A DNA stretch of 64,000 bases from Cantharellus purpuraceus (lineage: Eukaryota > Basidiomycota > Agaricomycetes > Cantharellales > Hydnaceae). How positions within the stretch are numbered: position 1 is the stretch's first letter; each line of letters opens with the position of its first letter. Location of the stretch: contig JALBUN010000030.1 of NCBI GenBank assembly GCA_025174535.1, forward strand, positions 62,001 to 126,000, read 5' to 3'. The translations under genes were made by a program, and so were the position numbers. This document shows, piece after piece, positions 11,487-22,990 of this stretch. The notes beneath the pieces were generated by a model that was given only the letters and a program-made list of their open reading frames with translations, made no database searches and had not been told where the DNA came from.

Positions 11487-13435
11487 ATGGCTGGAAATCC
11501 ATACCCCAATGTTGGCAGAGGTGGAGACGTCGAGCCTGGATATGATGCTGCACAGTGGGGCCACAGTGCTGCTGGACGCGGCTTTGGTCCAGGCTCTCAG
11601 CGACATAGCATGCAGCACGACGAAATGGACAACGGACCACCTCCACTTGCACGCGGCAGCCCTAATATTCAACGAGGACGCTCCCTGCCACGCAACCACC
11701 CATCCGCCTTTCGACGAGAGGAAGACATGGTCCAGTATCCCATAGAGGGGCGGCATCATGGCGTCAGCTTTTCTGGCAGGCCGCCCGGCCGTCCTTCGTT
11801 CACAAGGGCTCATTACGAGGACGAGGAGGAAGAAGAGGAAGAAGAGGGAGAAGAGGAGGGAGAGGAAGGAGAGTGGTTCGACGAAGAAGAGCTCGAATAT
11901 GAGCCTTATAACGAGAGGAAACCGGCTTTCCTTCCACCGAGAGGGGGTCGTGGTCGTGCTTGGGACTCGAGTGACGAAGAAGAAGTTGAACGCGAATTTA
12001 TTGATGAAGACGAGGAGGACTTTGACGAAGAAGACGAGGAAGAGGAAGAGTTTGAAGATGCACGCATGCAGCAGTTTCGTGGCGGCGTCATGCCTCGTCG
12101 AGGGGGGCCACGCCGACGCCAGGCTCCTATGCGCAGGTCGGGCCCGCCTCCTCTCATGACGCCACCAGATTCCCCCCCTCCTCTTACCCGCGGGATGCCT
12201 CCCATGCGCGGTCGGGGCATGCCCCCACAGATGATGCGCCGTCGAGGTGAGAGTCCGCCGCGCATGATGGCTCGTGGCGGTATGCGCAAGATGCCTGTCC
12301 GTGGCGGCATGCCTAGGCGTCAACAACCCGATTTCACGAAGCGTACTCGTTTCGCGGACGGTTCCCCAACTTCGAGCGATTCATGGGGCATACCAGAATT
12401 TCAGCGTCATCCTGGAGGATTCCGCCCTCCTTCGCGTACTGGAGGAAGCATCAAGAAGGCGATGAGATGGCTTACGAAGCCAAACGGTCAGTATTACAAC
12501 CTTTTCCATCTCTTTCCCTTTCCTCCCGTCCTGCTTTGATCTTTCGGTTGCTCGTGTTTCGTGTCAGTCTTACTCACTCCTTTGTTTTAGACACACCAAC
12601 AACGCTCCACCCTATAATCCGCCCAGGGACTCTCATTCGCCCTGTCGAGCTCACGTGGGATGTTAGCTACCCACCATCTGCCGTGCGAGCCGGTCTTCCT
12701 CCCGGCGTAGGAGTGGCTAGCTTCTCAGGTACATATCTACCGTTGGCTCATCATACCTCACCCACTTACGACTTTCCATGCACTCCACAGAGCCCGCCAC
12801 GTCCCCGCCCGTCGCGTACATGCGTCTCCATGTGCCTATTCCTGGGCTTGACGCTGCCGAGTGGACAGTTGACGTATGGCCCTTTGGCTCGCCCTTTGCC
12901 ACCACCAACCAGCTCCCTCCATCCCCTTACTCCTTTATCGGCTCACCCAGCCCCTTCGCGCGCGCCTTCCCCATATCGCCCTTCCCAGGCTATCCGGGAG
13001 GAGAAGCAATTGCCCCCCACGTGCCTATCGTCCGTTGCGCAGATATCTTGCATGCGCTGTACCGCATGCTCCAGCGGCGCGCGGTGGCGGGCGACTTTTG
13101 GGCGCTGGATGACCGGAGGCGGGAACGTGTGAGCAAGGCGTTTTGGGTGCGGTGTCGGGCGGTGGGTGCAGAATTTGCGGCACGGGCGCAGAGGGAGCAA
13201 GGTGCGCCGCCGTCGGTGGCGCAAGAGGAGATGGATAGACAGGTTCAGTCGGGGGTGAGGAGGATTGATTTTATGGAGGGGAGGACGAGGTAAGTTTTTT
13301 TTTTTTTGCCCTGTTCATCATGTTACGGCTCTCGTGCTGACGTATAATGTTCCTTTTTTTTTTTTTTTGTATAGATGGGAAGGTCTCGAGTGGCGCAATA
13401 CGGATGAATGGGTTGTAAAACTCGGCCGTACATAA
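11487..13435 (+). CDS. Acidic/Arg-rich protein with C-terminal DUF6699 domain
   Basis: Exons 11487-12486, 12591-12728, 12791-13289, 13375-13435; 565 aa. The start ATG has the context ACCATGG. The first exon is low complexity: a Gly/Arg-rich N-terminus, then two long Asp/Glu runs (about residues 115-135 and 165-195), then Pro/Met/Arg-Gly-rich sequence (RGMPPMRGRGMPPQMMRRRG). The last three exons form a folded region with the DUF6699 pattern of basidiomycetes: LTWDVSYPP, then ATSPPVAYMRLHV with VDVW, then the helical CADILHALYRMLQRR, then GVRRIDFMEGRTRWEGLEW. The domain's function is unknown. The disordered part suggests RNA or chromatin contact, which is inference. Poly-T tracts lie inside intron 3. 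A 298-codon minus-strand frame over exon 1 is a shadow of the repeats. Confidence 0.8.
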
Positions 13436-16400
13436 AGAATTACACGAACTGCTGAAGGTACCCTCGTTGTTTATGCATGCTTTGCTTCTCAAAACACGTT
13501 TGTTGTCACGTTGTTGTATGCCTATGTCACTAGAGTGTATGTGTCTCTGCACGTGTCTTGCCTATTAAAAATATAATCCGTTTTTCCTTTATGGTAATGA
13601 TGCAATGTAAACTCTTTTGAATTTTGGTGCGGGAGAGTGAGTACGGCGTGGGATATATATAGCGTAGGTGCACCATCTTGGGATGATGGGCGACAATATT
13701 AATGCACTCATCTTTCACTTTTAATGTTTGAATTGGCAATGATGGACTGTAACAAGCATCGGAGACAACTTACATGAGGAGAGAGCATCACGCAAGCAGC
13801 ACGCAGGCATTGGAAATTTTTCTAACTCCGGAAACACGCCAGAAAGTCCACGTTTTCTGCAAGGTGCCCGAAAATTTTGTTGTTTTACAAATGAGTTCTC
13901 CGGATATTAAATATCTTTCACATACAATGGATTTAATCTATCTACTGTTGCACGAATCTAACATGAATGATGTGTTGGCTTTAGAGGGCGCTAGTTATTT
14001 GTGACTCGAAAACTAGAGGACTGCTTAAAGTCAAACACATTATACAAACTCGGATGAATTTCCTGGGGGAAATTGTGCGGAAAATTGTGATTTCGTCTAG
14101 AGGACTTCCTGATGACTTATTGCGCCATTATTTTACCACTTTTTGAATCAAATGCTTTAAAACAAAGTGCTCCCAAAAAGGGAACGCTGTAGTGCTTCTG
14201 AAGTCGGGTCATGTGCATGAGGTCTCTGTCATGCATTTTTATGTACCGTGTCTTGGAAGCATTTGATTGATGAAGTTGTTTTCTTAATCATCAACGAGTG
14301 TCTCACCAATATAAATGTGTACACACGCCGCCGCAACTTGAAGACTGATGTCGATCAAGGGCGGTAAACATCAAACATCTTAACGATCCACGCATACACC
14401 ATTCATGCACATGTACGCCGCTGATGCACCCCCATACTACACAAATACGTGGAATCACGTTTATGTCGCTGAGCAGTACCGTGATGTTGTGTAGTTTTGG
14501 CCATCCACTGAATTGAAAGGTAGGATGGCTTTAATAACCATTGCTTTGAAAACTCTGTGGATCAAGGCTTGAATGTTCTAGTCTTTCGATGATCCATGGG
14601 TATATATTTACGTAGATCATCCCTATGCTGTCAATATCTATCCGCAATCAAATGCCAGAGAGACACAGAATCTGACGATATTGAACGTGCCACGATAGCG
14701 TGTGGGTATAACCATCAACCGAAAGAAACGATGCGTATGCTCAACGCACCACAAGGACAGTGCCACGGTAAATGGATCATCAACTGCACCTGTGCCTGGG
14801 AAGCATCAGGTAGTTGTGGCCCGGGGCAAACGGGAGAGCATAGGGTATCCCTACACATCAAGGAGGGTAAGATATCGTTAACCCGCCCGATATCAAGCGG
14901 TCGCTAGACCTATGGAGAAAATATCTTCCCAACACTCGTCACTTCCCATCCTTTACGACCTTCATCGCCCACCGCCTCGCCGGTATCCGTTTCCTCGTCT
15001 TCCACTTCTCTTTCTCCCTCATTTTGCTTTCTCCGTTCCTCTCCTATTCGATATTCCCTATCTATTCGCCCGGTGGTTATCCGATGCTGGCTGACGAGTC
15101 CGTCTGCAATATCTTGGTCGTAGTCGACCTTGACACTTTCCTCGACTGTGACGTGGACACCGAGTTCAACGTCATCTGTGGGTGTACAGTTGGCGTGGGA
15201 GGTGAGGAAGAAGCTGGACTTGGATTTTGGGGGATGGTTGGAGGGGGGGAGTTCACGAGAGCGTACTACGTGTCTGTATTCTGCAAGTGCGTTTATTTCG
15301 TGAATATATATGTGCCGTAGTATGCCTTACCTTGAAGGTGAACGAGAAGACGTTGACTCATGATCCATGTAAAAGCGTAACCAAGTGTAGCCCTGAATCA
15401 CGGCAGACGCAATTAACTGATATCTGTCTGTCAGGTCAGAGATTTCAAAAAAAACGCACCCAGAAGATTGGCTTTGTTGCGAGACTGTGATGTAGAGAAA
15501 AAGATTGAATAGATTTGTTGCTATCGATGTGTCATAAGATCGTTGTAATAAAACATAACCAGGGTTATGTTTCTGGTGCCTACCTGTAAGGAACGTGAAG
15601 TAGAGCACCCCCTCTTTAAGAAGCATTTTCGAAAGGCCGTCCAGCCTACAGGAAAACACCGTCACGATTGATGAGGTCTTGTCGAATGGTTTCCGAAGTG
15701 GGAACGACTCACCGCTGCTTTGACAACTTCTTACTCTGAGAATAGATGAAGCCTGTGGCGATCGATAGACAGGTCCCGTCGTGCACCATTGCTGAGAGGT
15801 AGTGCACCCATACAAATTTCAACGCTGGATGATTACCTGACGTGCAATTGGCCTGTAATAAACAATAACATGTTGACATATTGCTGCTCATAACGGTTGA
15901 CGGTTTATAAAAAAAAACAGCCCACGAACAAATTCAGCCCCTGCTGGCAACTGGAACGGCACGCGGCCCAAAATATTGGCAAGGAATTCAAGCTTAATGG
16001 ATAGGACGAACGTCAGCAACAGAGCTTTCACAAAACTGGTGACTTACTATCACTGTGACGACAAACACTATGGCCACCGTCCACACTACCCATCGCTTCT
16101 GTCTCGCGACCGCGATAGTCCGCAAGGCCACAATTATCTGAGAAATCATTGTTTGAATGACTGAACGCCATGTGAAATATCAAGTTATTGTTCGAGAGAG
16201 AGATCATTCTGCATGACTGACCCTTTAACGACGGCGTCACCAGGAAAAATCGTCGACATGATGATACTGTAAATATCTTGGCGAAGTAGCCAACGTTGCC
16301 TACAGTGATGACGAGGATGGATGTATATCGCATGAGAATGAATAAGACACAAGCACGCCTGTAAAGTGGTTAAACACATCAAATATGGTGTAGAAAAGTA

Positions 16401-18135
16401 GTGTAAGCGTAGAGTGAAGAGGCATCGCTCAGTGGAACGTACGTCATCCTCTTGAATGACTTTTGGTCGCGGTATAGAGTTATCTCTGCTTGTAACGTCC
16501 ACAGTGCGCTGCAGGAAACCAGTCGCAAATGACCACTTGACTAGCCTAGGCGAGCTGACCATACTCACTCATACAGGGCAATTGATATCCCCGCAATCCG
16601 CAGGTACGACTCCATCCCGCCGACGTCAGCCATTATTCACAAGGTTGGAGGGGAGAGTGAGGAATCGGGAGTGCCGCTCCACGGCCTTGGCCTTGATGTT
16701 TAAATTATTTTTACAACGGGCGACATGGCTACTACGGATCAAGATAAGTTATACATACAAGCGCAATAGGGAATTAGACTTCAAACGCGCCATTTTCAGT
16801 TACCCTGCACGGGACCAGTTCTTGCCAGGCGTTTAGCATAGCATGTCACTGGGCCGCTGACCCTTCCACGTACACGCCAATGAGCGTCGCCTGCCTATTT
16901 AACTTTGCAACTGCTATTCGTCAACTAAGCCAGCGCTAACAGGCACCAACCAGTGTATAAGGTGCTGTGCTGCCGTGTATTAATAGAGCGCTTCATGTTC
17001 CCCTAGGGGCTTCAATCGAAGAAATGAACATGAACATATGCATACGCTCAAGCCGCTCATAGACAGCCGAGAGTGTAAAGGTGATCGCTTAATCTTACTC
17101 TGGTACAGAGGAAATTATATGTCTAGCGGCTTCAATTTATTTGACCATCTCTGGGAATAGCGCAATATAAGACTCTACAGCTTTCTAGTCTATACCCCGA
17201 TAGAAATGTAAGGTCGACGCATGCTCTTTGCATTTCTTCAGATGCAGGGATAGCGTCGAACAGAAGAACATCTAAATCACCTGCCGCGAACATAGGCTTA
17301 CCACAATGAGACATCGTAACAAGGCTTAAGGAATCCATCTCCAGGAGAGCAAAGTTTTTTGCAATCTCACAAAAGTGGGGAAAGGCCGGGATAGTTAGGC
17401 AAGAGTGACCTCGTGTCCAGCCATTTACAGAATTTCTTCCTCACCCACCGATGGGCTGCTAAATACGGTTACGTGCTTTGGGAGAGGAGCCTCGGTGCCG
17501 ACACGCGTGGGTCCTTTGTCTCAGCCACCACGGACCTCCACGGTCCCCGTCAATGAGTCTCGAGGAGTCTCGGTCGAGTGTAATAGAAACATTGATCCAA
17601 TCTCTGGCCATGGTATGCAGAGCTACAGTGAAGACACATATTACGATTGATTATGACGGACCGGTTGATATCACTTGAACATTACACAGGTAACCAACCA
17701 TTCGCGTGACCGGGATATGACTGTCCGCGAGCAAGGGGTATGGGGCCCCATACCTGTCTCCGATAGATACGCATGCTACTGGTGATGAGGGCTACCTGTG
17801 GGTGTTTTTCCGTGTTTCCACGACACATAGTCACGCAGGAATAGTGATGGGCACGGCACGGCACGGCAAGCCCTCAACCACGGCCTGGCTCGGCTTGGCT
17901 CAGCTCAGGCCGGGGCCCATCAAACGAAGAAATATTTGTGTACATAGTGTGATTTAACACCTGTATAGTATCCTATTCATCGGTTACAGATCTCTTCTGT
18001 TACTTCTCCAGCATCCACCTCTGAATCTTCCTCAGATCACCTGAAGATCACATCCGGGCCTCGGGAACTCCAGTGCGGCAGGAGTCGGGCTTGTGTGCCG
18101 CGGAAGCAAAGTTGCCGTAGTAGACTTTGACAGAG
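13436..18135. other. Long intergenic stretch, no supported gene
   Basis: About 4.7 kb with no gene I can support. Open frames are under 165 codons, lack splice partners and show no family motifs. A 78-bp GC-rich element with terminal repeats at 17845-17922 is listed separately. The last 100 bp form the 5' flank of RCE1. Confidence 0.55.
17845..17922. repeat. Small GC-rich element with 8-bp terminal inverted repeats
   Basis: The segment starts TGATGGGC and ends GCCCATCA, an exact inverted pair. Between them are tandem CACGG units followed by variants of GGCTCGGCTT. Flanking bases show no clear target duplication. It may be a very small non-autonomous element or a simple repeat. Confidence 0.45.
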
Positions 18136-19418
18136 ATGCCCAACACAAATGTGTCTTCCTCCGCCTTATCTGCAACGTCATCACTGTTTGTCTCAGGTCT
18201 GATAACAATCTCCTATGTCGGAGGTCTCTATGTTGCTCAATCATCCCGACTCTCATTTGTGAAAACTTCTCAGCAAAATGTTGGCGAACGAATACGACAG
18301 CCATCTGAGCGATGGAGAGACGATGACGACGTGATACGCACTCGCCTCAAGGCAGCTGTGCTCGCTACTTGTGCCAGCTGTGGAATAGTCTACGTGTGCG
18401 TAAGTCTAGGATCTCATGATGATGTAAGCGACAGTCACCTATTCTATTGACTTGCCTGAAAGTGGTTTTTTTTTAGGATAGATGGATTAGTGCTGTGAAA
18501 GCATCCATGCGCCTCATGGGGTTGGACATATCTCTGCTGGGCTACAATTCCATTTTTCCCAATCTGTTGATCCCCATGTTATATTGCGGCCCGTTGACCG
18601 CACAGTTTCTGTCTTCAACCTTGCCATTTCAACGCCGCTGGTCATACCAGGAAAACCTACACCCCATATTTACCACATGGGTTGGTATAAGGAATTATAT
18701 TGTCGTGAGTTTTAGCGCCGTCCTTTGTCGAATCCTGCCTCCCACTATCCTAGGCCCCCATCACCGAAGAGCTGGTCTTCAGGGCGTGCCTAATGAGTAT
18801 TGCCGACTTGTCTGGGAAAGGTTTATACCATAAGTTATTTGTAACCCCTGTCTGGTTTGGTATTGGTGGGTCCTTGGTTACTTTATATTAATGTCCGAGT
18901 GTGTTAATTCGCTTTCCACATTCATGCAGCGCACTTGCATCATGCATATGAGTTATACAACATATTCGGTTGCACCAGATCTGCGCTGAAACGTGCCTTA
19001 GCAACTTGCGGTACTTGCCATTGCTGGTTCAAGCGTAGCTCAAAAGGCTAACGGCGTGCGTGCAGCGGTTCAGATGACGTACACAACACTATTCGGAGCC
19101 TACGTGTCGTTTTTGCTCCTCCGGTGTGGTGAATCCTTTTGGTTCATCTTTCGCAGTCCCTGCGGGACGTTGATAGCCTCCATGTTGTTTCGTTAGGTTC
19201 TATTCTCCCAGCCATCACTGCACACGTAACCGCCAATATAATGGGTTTACCGCAACCAGGATTGGAGTTGCGTCAACATCCCAAGCATAAAAAATGTTTG
19301 TGATTGTTTAATCAACGCATTTGCCGTAATATTGACTGTTGCTCGCATAGTAATATTTGCCGCGTATATAATTGGCATTTTTGGTTTCGCTTCGGCTTCT
19401 GGTCCGTGGACTGCCTAG
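18136..19418 (+). CDS. RCE1: CaaX prenyl protease 2 (RCE1)
   Basis: RCE1 is the ER-membrane glutamate endopeptidase that removes the last three residues from farnesylated or geranylgeranylated CaaX proteins such as Ras and Rho, before methylation. Exons 18136-18399, 18477-18704, 18754-18865, 18930-19010, 19066-19128, 19197-19295, 19351-19418; 304 aa, the usual size. Diagnostic motifs: APITEELVFRACL (residues 165-177, the EExxxR motif with the catalytic Glu pair) and WFGIAHLHHAYE around residue 199-210 (His motif spanning an intron). Also seen is the C-terminal block HVTANIMGLPQPGLELRQHP. Several hydrophobic segments fit a polytopic protein (for example TSSLFVSGLITISYVGGLY). All six introns (49-77 bp) keep frame, and no defect is seen. 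A C-terminal Gly-Pro-Trp-Thr end comes from the short last exon. Confidence 0.93.
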
Positions 19419-20428
19419 ATGCCAGCCCAGCACGGCATGTGCTTATGCGCTAGACTGAGTAAAGGCACGCCTTCAAGGTCCAAGCTGAATTCCTCATTCA
19501 GTTACGTGTATTTCAGAACATCATACATGAAGTAAGTCAAACGTGAAGTCGCCTGCATCGTAGTTTGGGCAGTGAACTTGCGGGAACTCTTTTTGAGATC
19601 ATGGGGTAAAACAATGTGTTGGTATGGGAAGAATGACGGGGACACTGCTTCGACGACTGAGCCTCCTGCGGCACGCCTTTCATGTGATAATTATGCTGAG
19701 CGAACGAAGGGGGCAAGTCCTCGGGGCGCATAATTGTACGGAAAAAGAGATCAAGCTACGGTATTAGCCTGGAATACCACCCTGGCAAAGAGCATATCTT
19801 GCCGCACGAGCATGTAAATCTAACGCAATGCAATAGAATAGGCTCATGCAAAAGACGGTTGCTAATTGTGGCTTGATTATAATATATAGGTGCTTCGAAC
19901 CTGAGACGAGATATTCCCAATACGGTTCGTATGCCCGAAAGGGAAATCACCGAAGTAGAACTTGAAGGGGAGGGTACCCTCGAGGTCGGACAAGTCTATT
20001 TCTGAAGGAATATGGGACACATAGTGTCGTGCTGAGTCTCATAGCTACCCTATATGCTTTTGGACGCCCTTTACTTACAGCAGGGAATTCTGAGCGAGTT
20101 TCAGCATTACGATTCTCCACTCAAGAGGGGGTTGGGTGGCTCATCGGCAAGACTATCTTCTTTTGTGGCCCATGAGTATATGATGTACCATTTGGCTGTC
20201 CAAATGTTTTTAAAATTTCAATGGTAAAAGATCAATGCCTCTGGACTCGGTAGACTACACAAAAAACTCAGCAAGAATCACGTATATGGTGGCCAGTCGA
20301 ATTTTCATTTCCGTGGCACGAGGCTCAAACGAGGTCTGACGCCTATAAGTACTTCTCAAAGGGGTCAAGGACTCTTTGGGGGCCTCTGCACGCTACACCT
20401 CAAGCTTGCAACCACAAGCACTGTCCAC
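19419..20428. other. Intergenic, no supported gene
   Basis: About 1 kb between RCE1 and the second BTB gene. Only short frames with no motifs. Confidence 0.6.
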
Positions 20429-21382
20429 ATGTCATTTGAATCGCTGCAGCAACACGAGCGCTACTACCTGGAAAGTGGAATGGCAATATTTCTGGTTCGC
20501 TAACTTAAAAAATACTTTGTTGTGAAAACAACTTACCGCTATCTCCTGTGCCCAGGTAGAAAAAACACTGTTCAAAATACCTCGATACTTGCTCGTCAAT
20601 GAATCACCTGTATTCGAAGACATGTTTCGCATTCCAAACTGTAATCAGTCTGAAGGGGCCATGGATTCAGCACCGATTCGACTGCAGCAAGTTGACCTCC
20701 CTGATTTCGAGAGGCTCGTGGAACTACTGTACCCATTGTGCGTTGATTTGCACTCACGCGAGGATCGGGCTAACAACATGGATCTATTTGAAGGAGTGTC
20801 GAGAAGTTCTCAACAGGTACAGAAAAGTGGGGGCAATCCGAATGGACGTCAATCCTACATCTCGCATCTAGGTGGCAGATGCTTACTGTCCGCAGTCGGG
20901 CAATTTCGCAGCTGAGCTCGTGTGCTAGTCCCACTTGTAAGGTTCTCCTTGGTCGAGCCTATGATCACCCTCCATGGATCCGAGATGGGTATTATCAATT
21001 GTGTTTTCGAGACGAGCCCATGACCACGGAAGACACCGAAGGGCTAACTATGAAAGAGGTAGTTGGTGTTGCGAACGCAAGGGAGAGAATCAGATCACGA
21101 GTGATGAGTTCGTCCTGTCGCTCTACGTGGGTCATGGACATATATGGCAGAGAGGCCAAGGAATTCGAGACACATTACGACTTTCCTGACAACGAGCATC
21201 AAGGTGAGTAGGAGTTACGCAGATCACATATTGTTACAGCCTAAGGAGTCTTCGTTTGCGCTACGTCAGATATTATGTTACATTGCATTTTGGATGAAAT
21301 ATTCGACATCCCAGAACCATTTGTGCCCCGCAGCCAGCTTCAACATAGCCCCACACGTAGTATCGCCGCATTGTCTATATGA
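20429..21382 (+). CDS. BTB/POZ domain protein (copy 2)
   Basis: Exons 20429-20494, 20556-20737, 20794-21203 and probably 21270-21382; about 256 aa. The BTB fold is seen in VEKTLFKIPRYLLVNESPVF and DFERLVELLYPL, and the next helix in WTSILHLASRWQMLTVRSRA. Introns 1 and 2 sit at the same codons and phases as in the 9061 gene (before V-E; inside the Leu of Y-P-L), so the two are paralogues. Exon 3 ends at GTGAGT. Acceptors at 21245 or 21269 both give the same downstream frame, so the exact start of exon 4 is uncertain. The C-terminus differs from copy 1: no acidic stretch and no hydrophobic tail. An imperfect 85-bp duplication overlaps the end of the gene, and it could still be an early pseudogene. 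Confidence 0.72.
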
Positions 21383-21465
21383 AATATTTGACATCCCAGA
21401 ACCATTTGTGCCCCACCGCCAGGAGCTTCCAGACACTAGCCCCGCAATTAGTTGCATTTTTGGCA
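21298..21465. repeat. Imperfect 85-bp tandem duplication
   Basis: The stretch beginning near 21298 (attcgacatcccagaaccat) recurs near 21383 with one change, and weaker similarity follows in both copies. The offset of 85 bp is not a multiple of three, so the second copy is in another frame and lies after the stop codon. Confidence 0.6.
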
Positions 21466-21915
21466 GAACTGGGAGGGCAGAGCTATGCATAACTAAGATT
21501 GAGTCTCTAGTTCTGCAATGATATAGGTGTCATTTGATCATGTAATTAATTTGTGATGTGCTCTGCTCACATTGTGGAACAGACTACAGGTGGGGGTTGT
21601 TATCGTGAATCAAATGGCTGTCGGAGTGTGCCTCTTCTATTTCAGTCATTGAACGGGAGACGCTACAACTATGCTCCATCATGATCAATCATCGTTTCTT
21701 ATGTGAAGATCCAGTCACATGGTGGGTTTCGACAGGACTAGAATGTGATGTGGAAGACACCATTTTAACGGAACACGACGTGCGGAGAACAAAGATGACA
21801 ACAAGACCACATTCATCATAGACAACCTCATGTCAAGAACATCCCATGGTGCCCTCATGATCATACATATTCTAGTTCCCGACCTTGCGTCACGTGCTTC
21901 TTCTACTCCCTGAGC
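21383..21915. other. Intergenic between convergent genes
   Basis: Sits between the 3' ends of the plus-strand BTB gene and the minus-strand PL14 gene. It holds the second copy of the 85-bp duplication and nothing else I can support. Confidence 0.55.
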
Positions 21916-22990
21916 TTAGCCTAGGATTGCTCCAGATATATCCGTAAACCATGCGTTCTGAGTCTGTGGAGAGGCATAGTCGTCGGTGCTACCTGGATTC
22001 CGGAAACTTGAACATCAGACCAGAAGTGACATGCAAGTGACGATACATACCACCAAAAAAAGTCTGGAAGTGCATGCCCCTGAAAGTGGAATTGCTGGAA
22101 TTACGCATTTCCAGCCCTTCGACATATATCACCGTCGTGCCGTTCACCCACACCTGTACGATCCCTAGAGTGTAACATGAATTAATAAGCAGCAGAAATC
22201 GTGGTCGAGTTATAAGTGCGTACCGTTATTCTCGCCCGGATCGTTGAGTCTGACCCGCTCTGCGATGACATTCCATTCACCCGCGTTGAAAGTCCATGAG
22301 CCACGACCGACTGAAAAGCCAAAGTCGGGGTTTACAATTGTCTTCGGAGGGACAGTAGCGAGGACAGCAGCATTATTCTTGGTAAGTGGAAGGTAGGCGT
22401 ATAATTCTCCCAGTCCGTCAGTGCTGAGAGATTTAAATGAGTGACCAGGAAGGGAGCAAGATGTACGGACCGCCACATGAATCGAAGGTCGAAGCACCCA
22501 TTCCTATTGTCATGTCGGCCACCTGAACATGCATATGCCAGGTCTCCAACTCCCCCGTCTATGGAGACATGTTAATGCAAGTAGTATGGATTATAGACAA
22601 GAAATCACATTGCCCAGGGAGTTTACCGCCCTTTTGCCACTCCCAATCATTCTCGAATTGCACAGAATAGCTCGTCAACACTTCTGTCGCATCGCGCAGC
22701 TGGGACGAGAACGATGGTGGTCCAGAAAGGTAGAACCCAAAGCCTCCCAGGATGTCTCCAGAGGGTGAATAACTTCCCTCAGGGTATGTGGCCTCCCATG
22801 CGTTCTCGCCGCTGCCTGGCCCGGGGACTACAGGATGGTCAGTCCCGGAAGATACCTTGGTGACACCCAATGCTCTATCAGAGAGTGCAACATGGGATAT
22901 ATGGGACATGTTGACATAGGATGAGGTCGTAAACCCGCTCGTGAAGCTCAGGGATGGCGGGAATAGCTGTGATTGGAGTGTAGAAGCCAT
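21916..22990 (-). CDS. Polysaccharide lyase family 14 protein
   Basis: Exons (minus): 22990-22609, 22558-22471, 22423-22224, 22164-22051, 21992-21916; 286 aa. PL14 enzymes cleave uronic-acid polysaccharides (alginate, glucuronan) by beta-elimination in a jelly-roll fold. The fungal family signature is clear: LFPPSLSFTSGFTTSSYVN at the N-terminus, NDWEWQKGGKLPG, YACSGGRHDNRNGCFDLRFM spanning exon 2, GELYAYLPLTKN, WNVIAERVRLNDPGENNG, VQVWVNGTTVI and FRGMHFQTFFGG. It ends in a W-F-x-D-I-S-G strand. All introns are 47-59 bp and phases match. No signal peptide is visible at the chosen ATG, as in many fungal members of this group. Substrate cannot be told from sequence. Confidence 0.88.

Noticed and set aside
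11430..12326. 298-codon open frame on the minus strand
   Set aside because: It is the complement of the Glu/Asp- and Arg/Gly-rich exon of the DUF6699 gene; repetitive codons keep the other strand open by chance.
13290..13374. Two poly-T tracts as a possible Pol III terminator
   Set aside because: They lie inside intron 3 of the DUF6699 gene, and no tRNA or 5S-like promoter is nearby.
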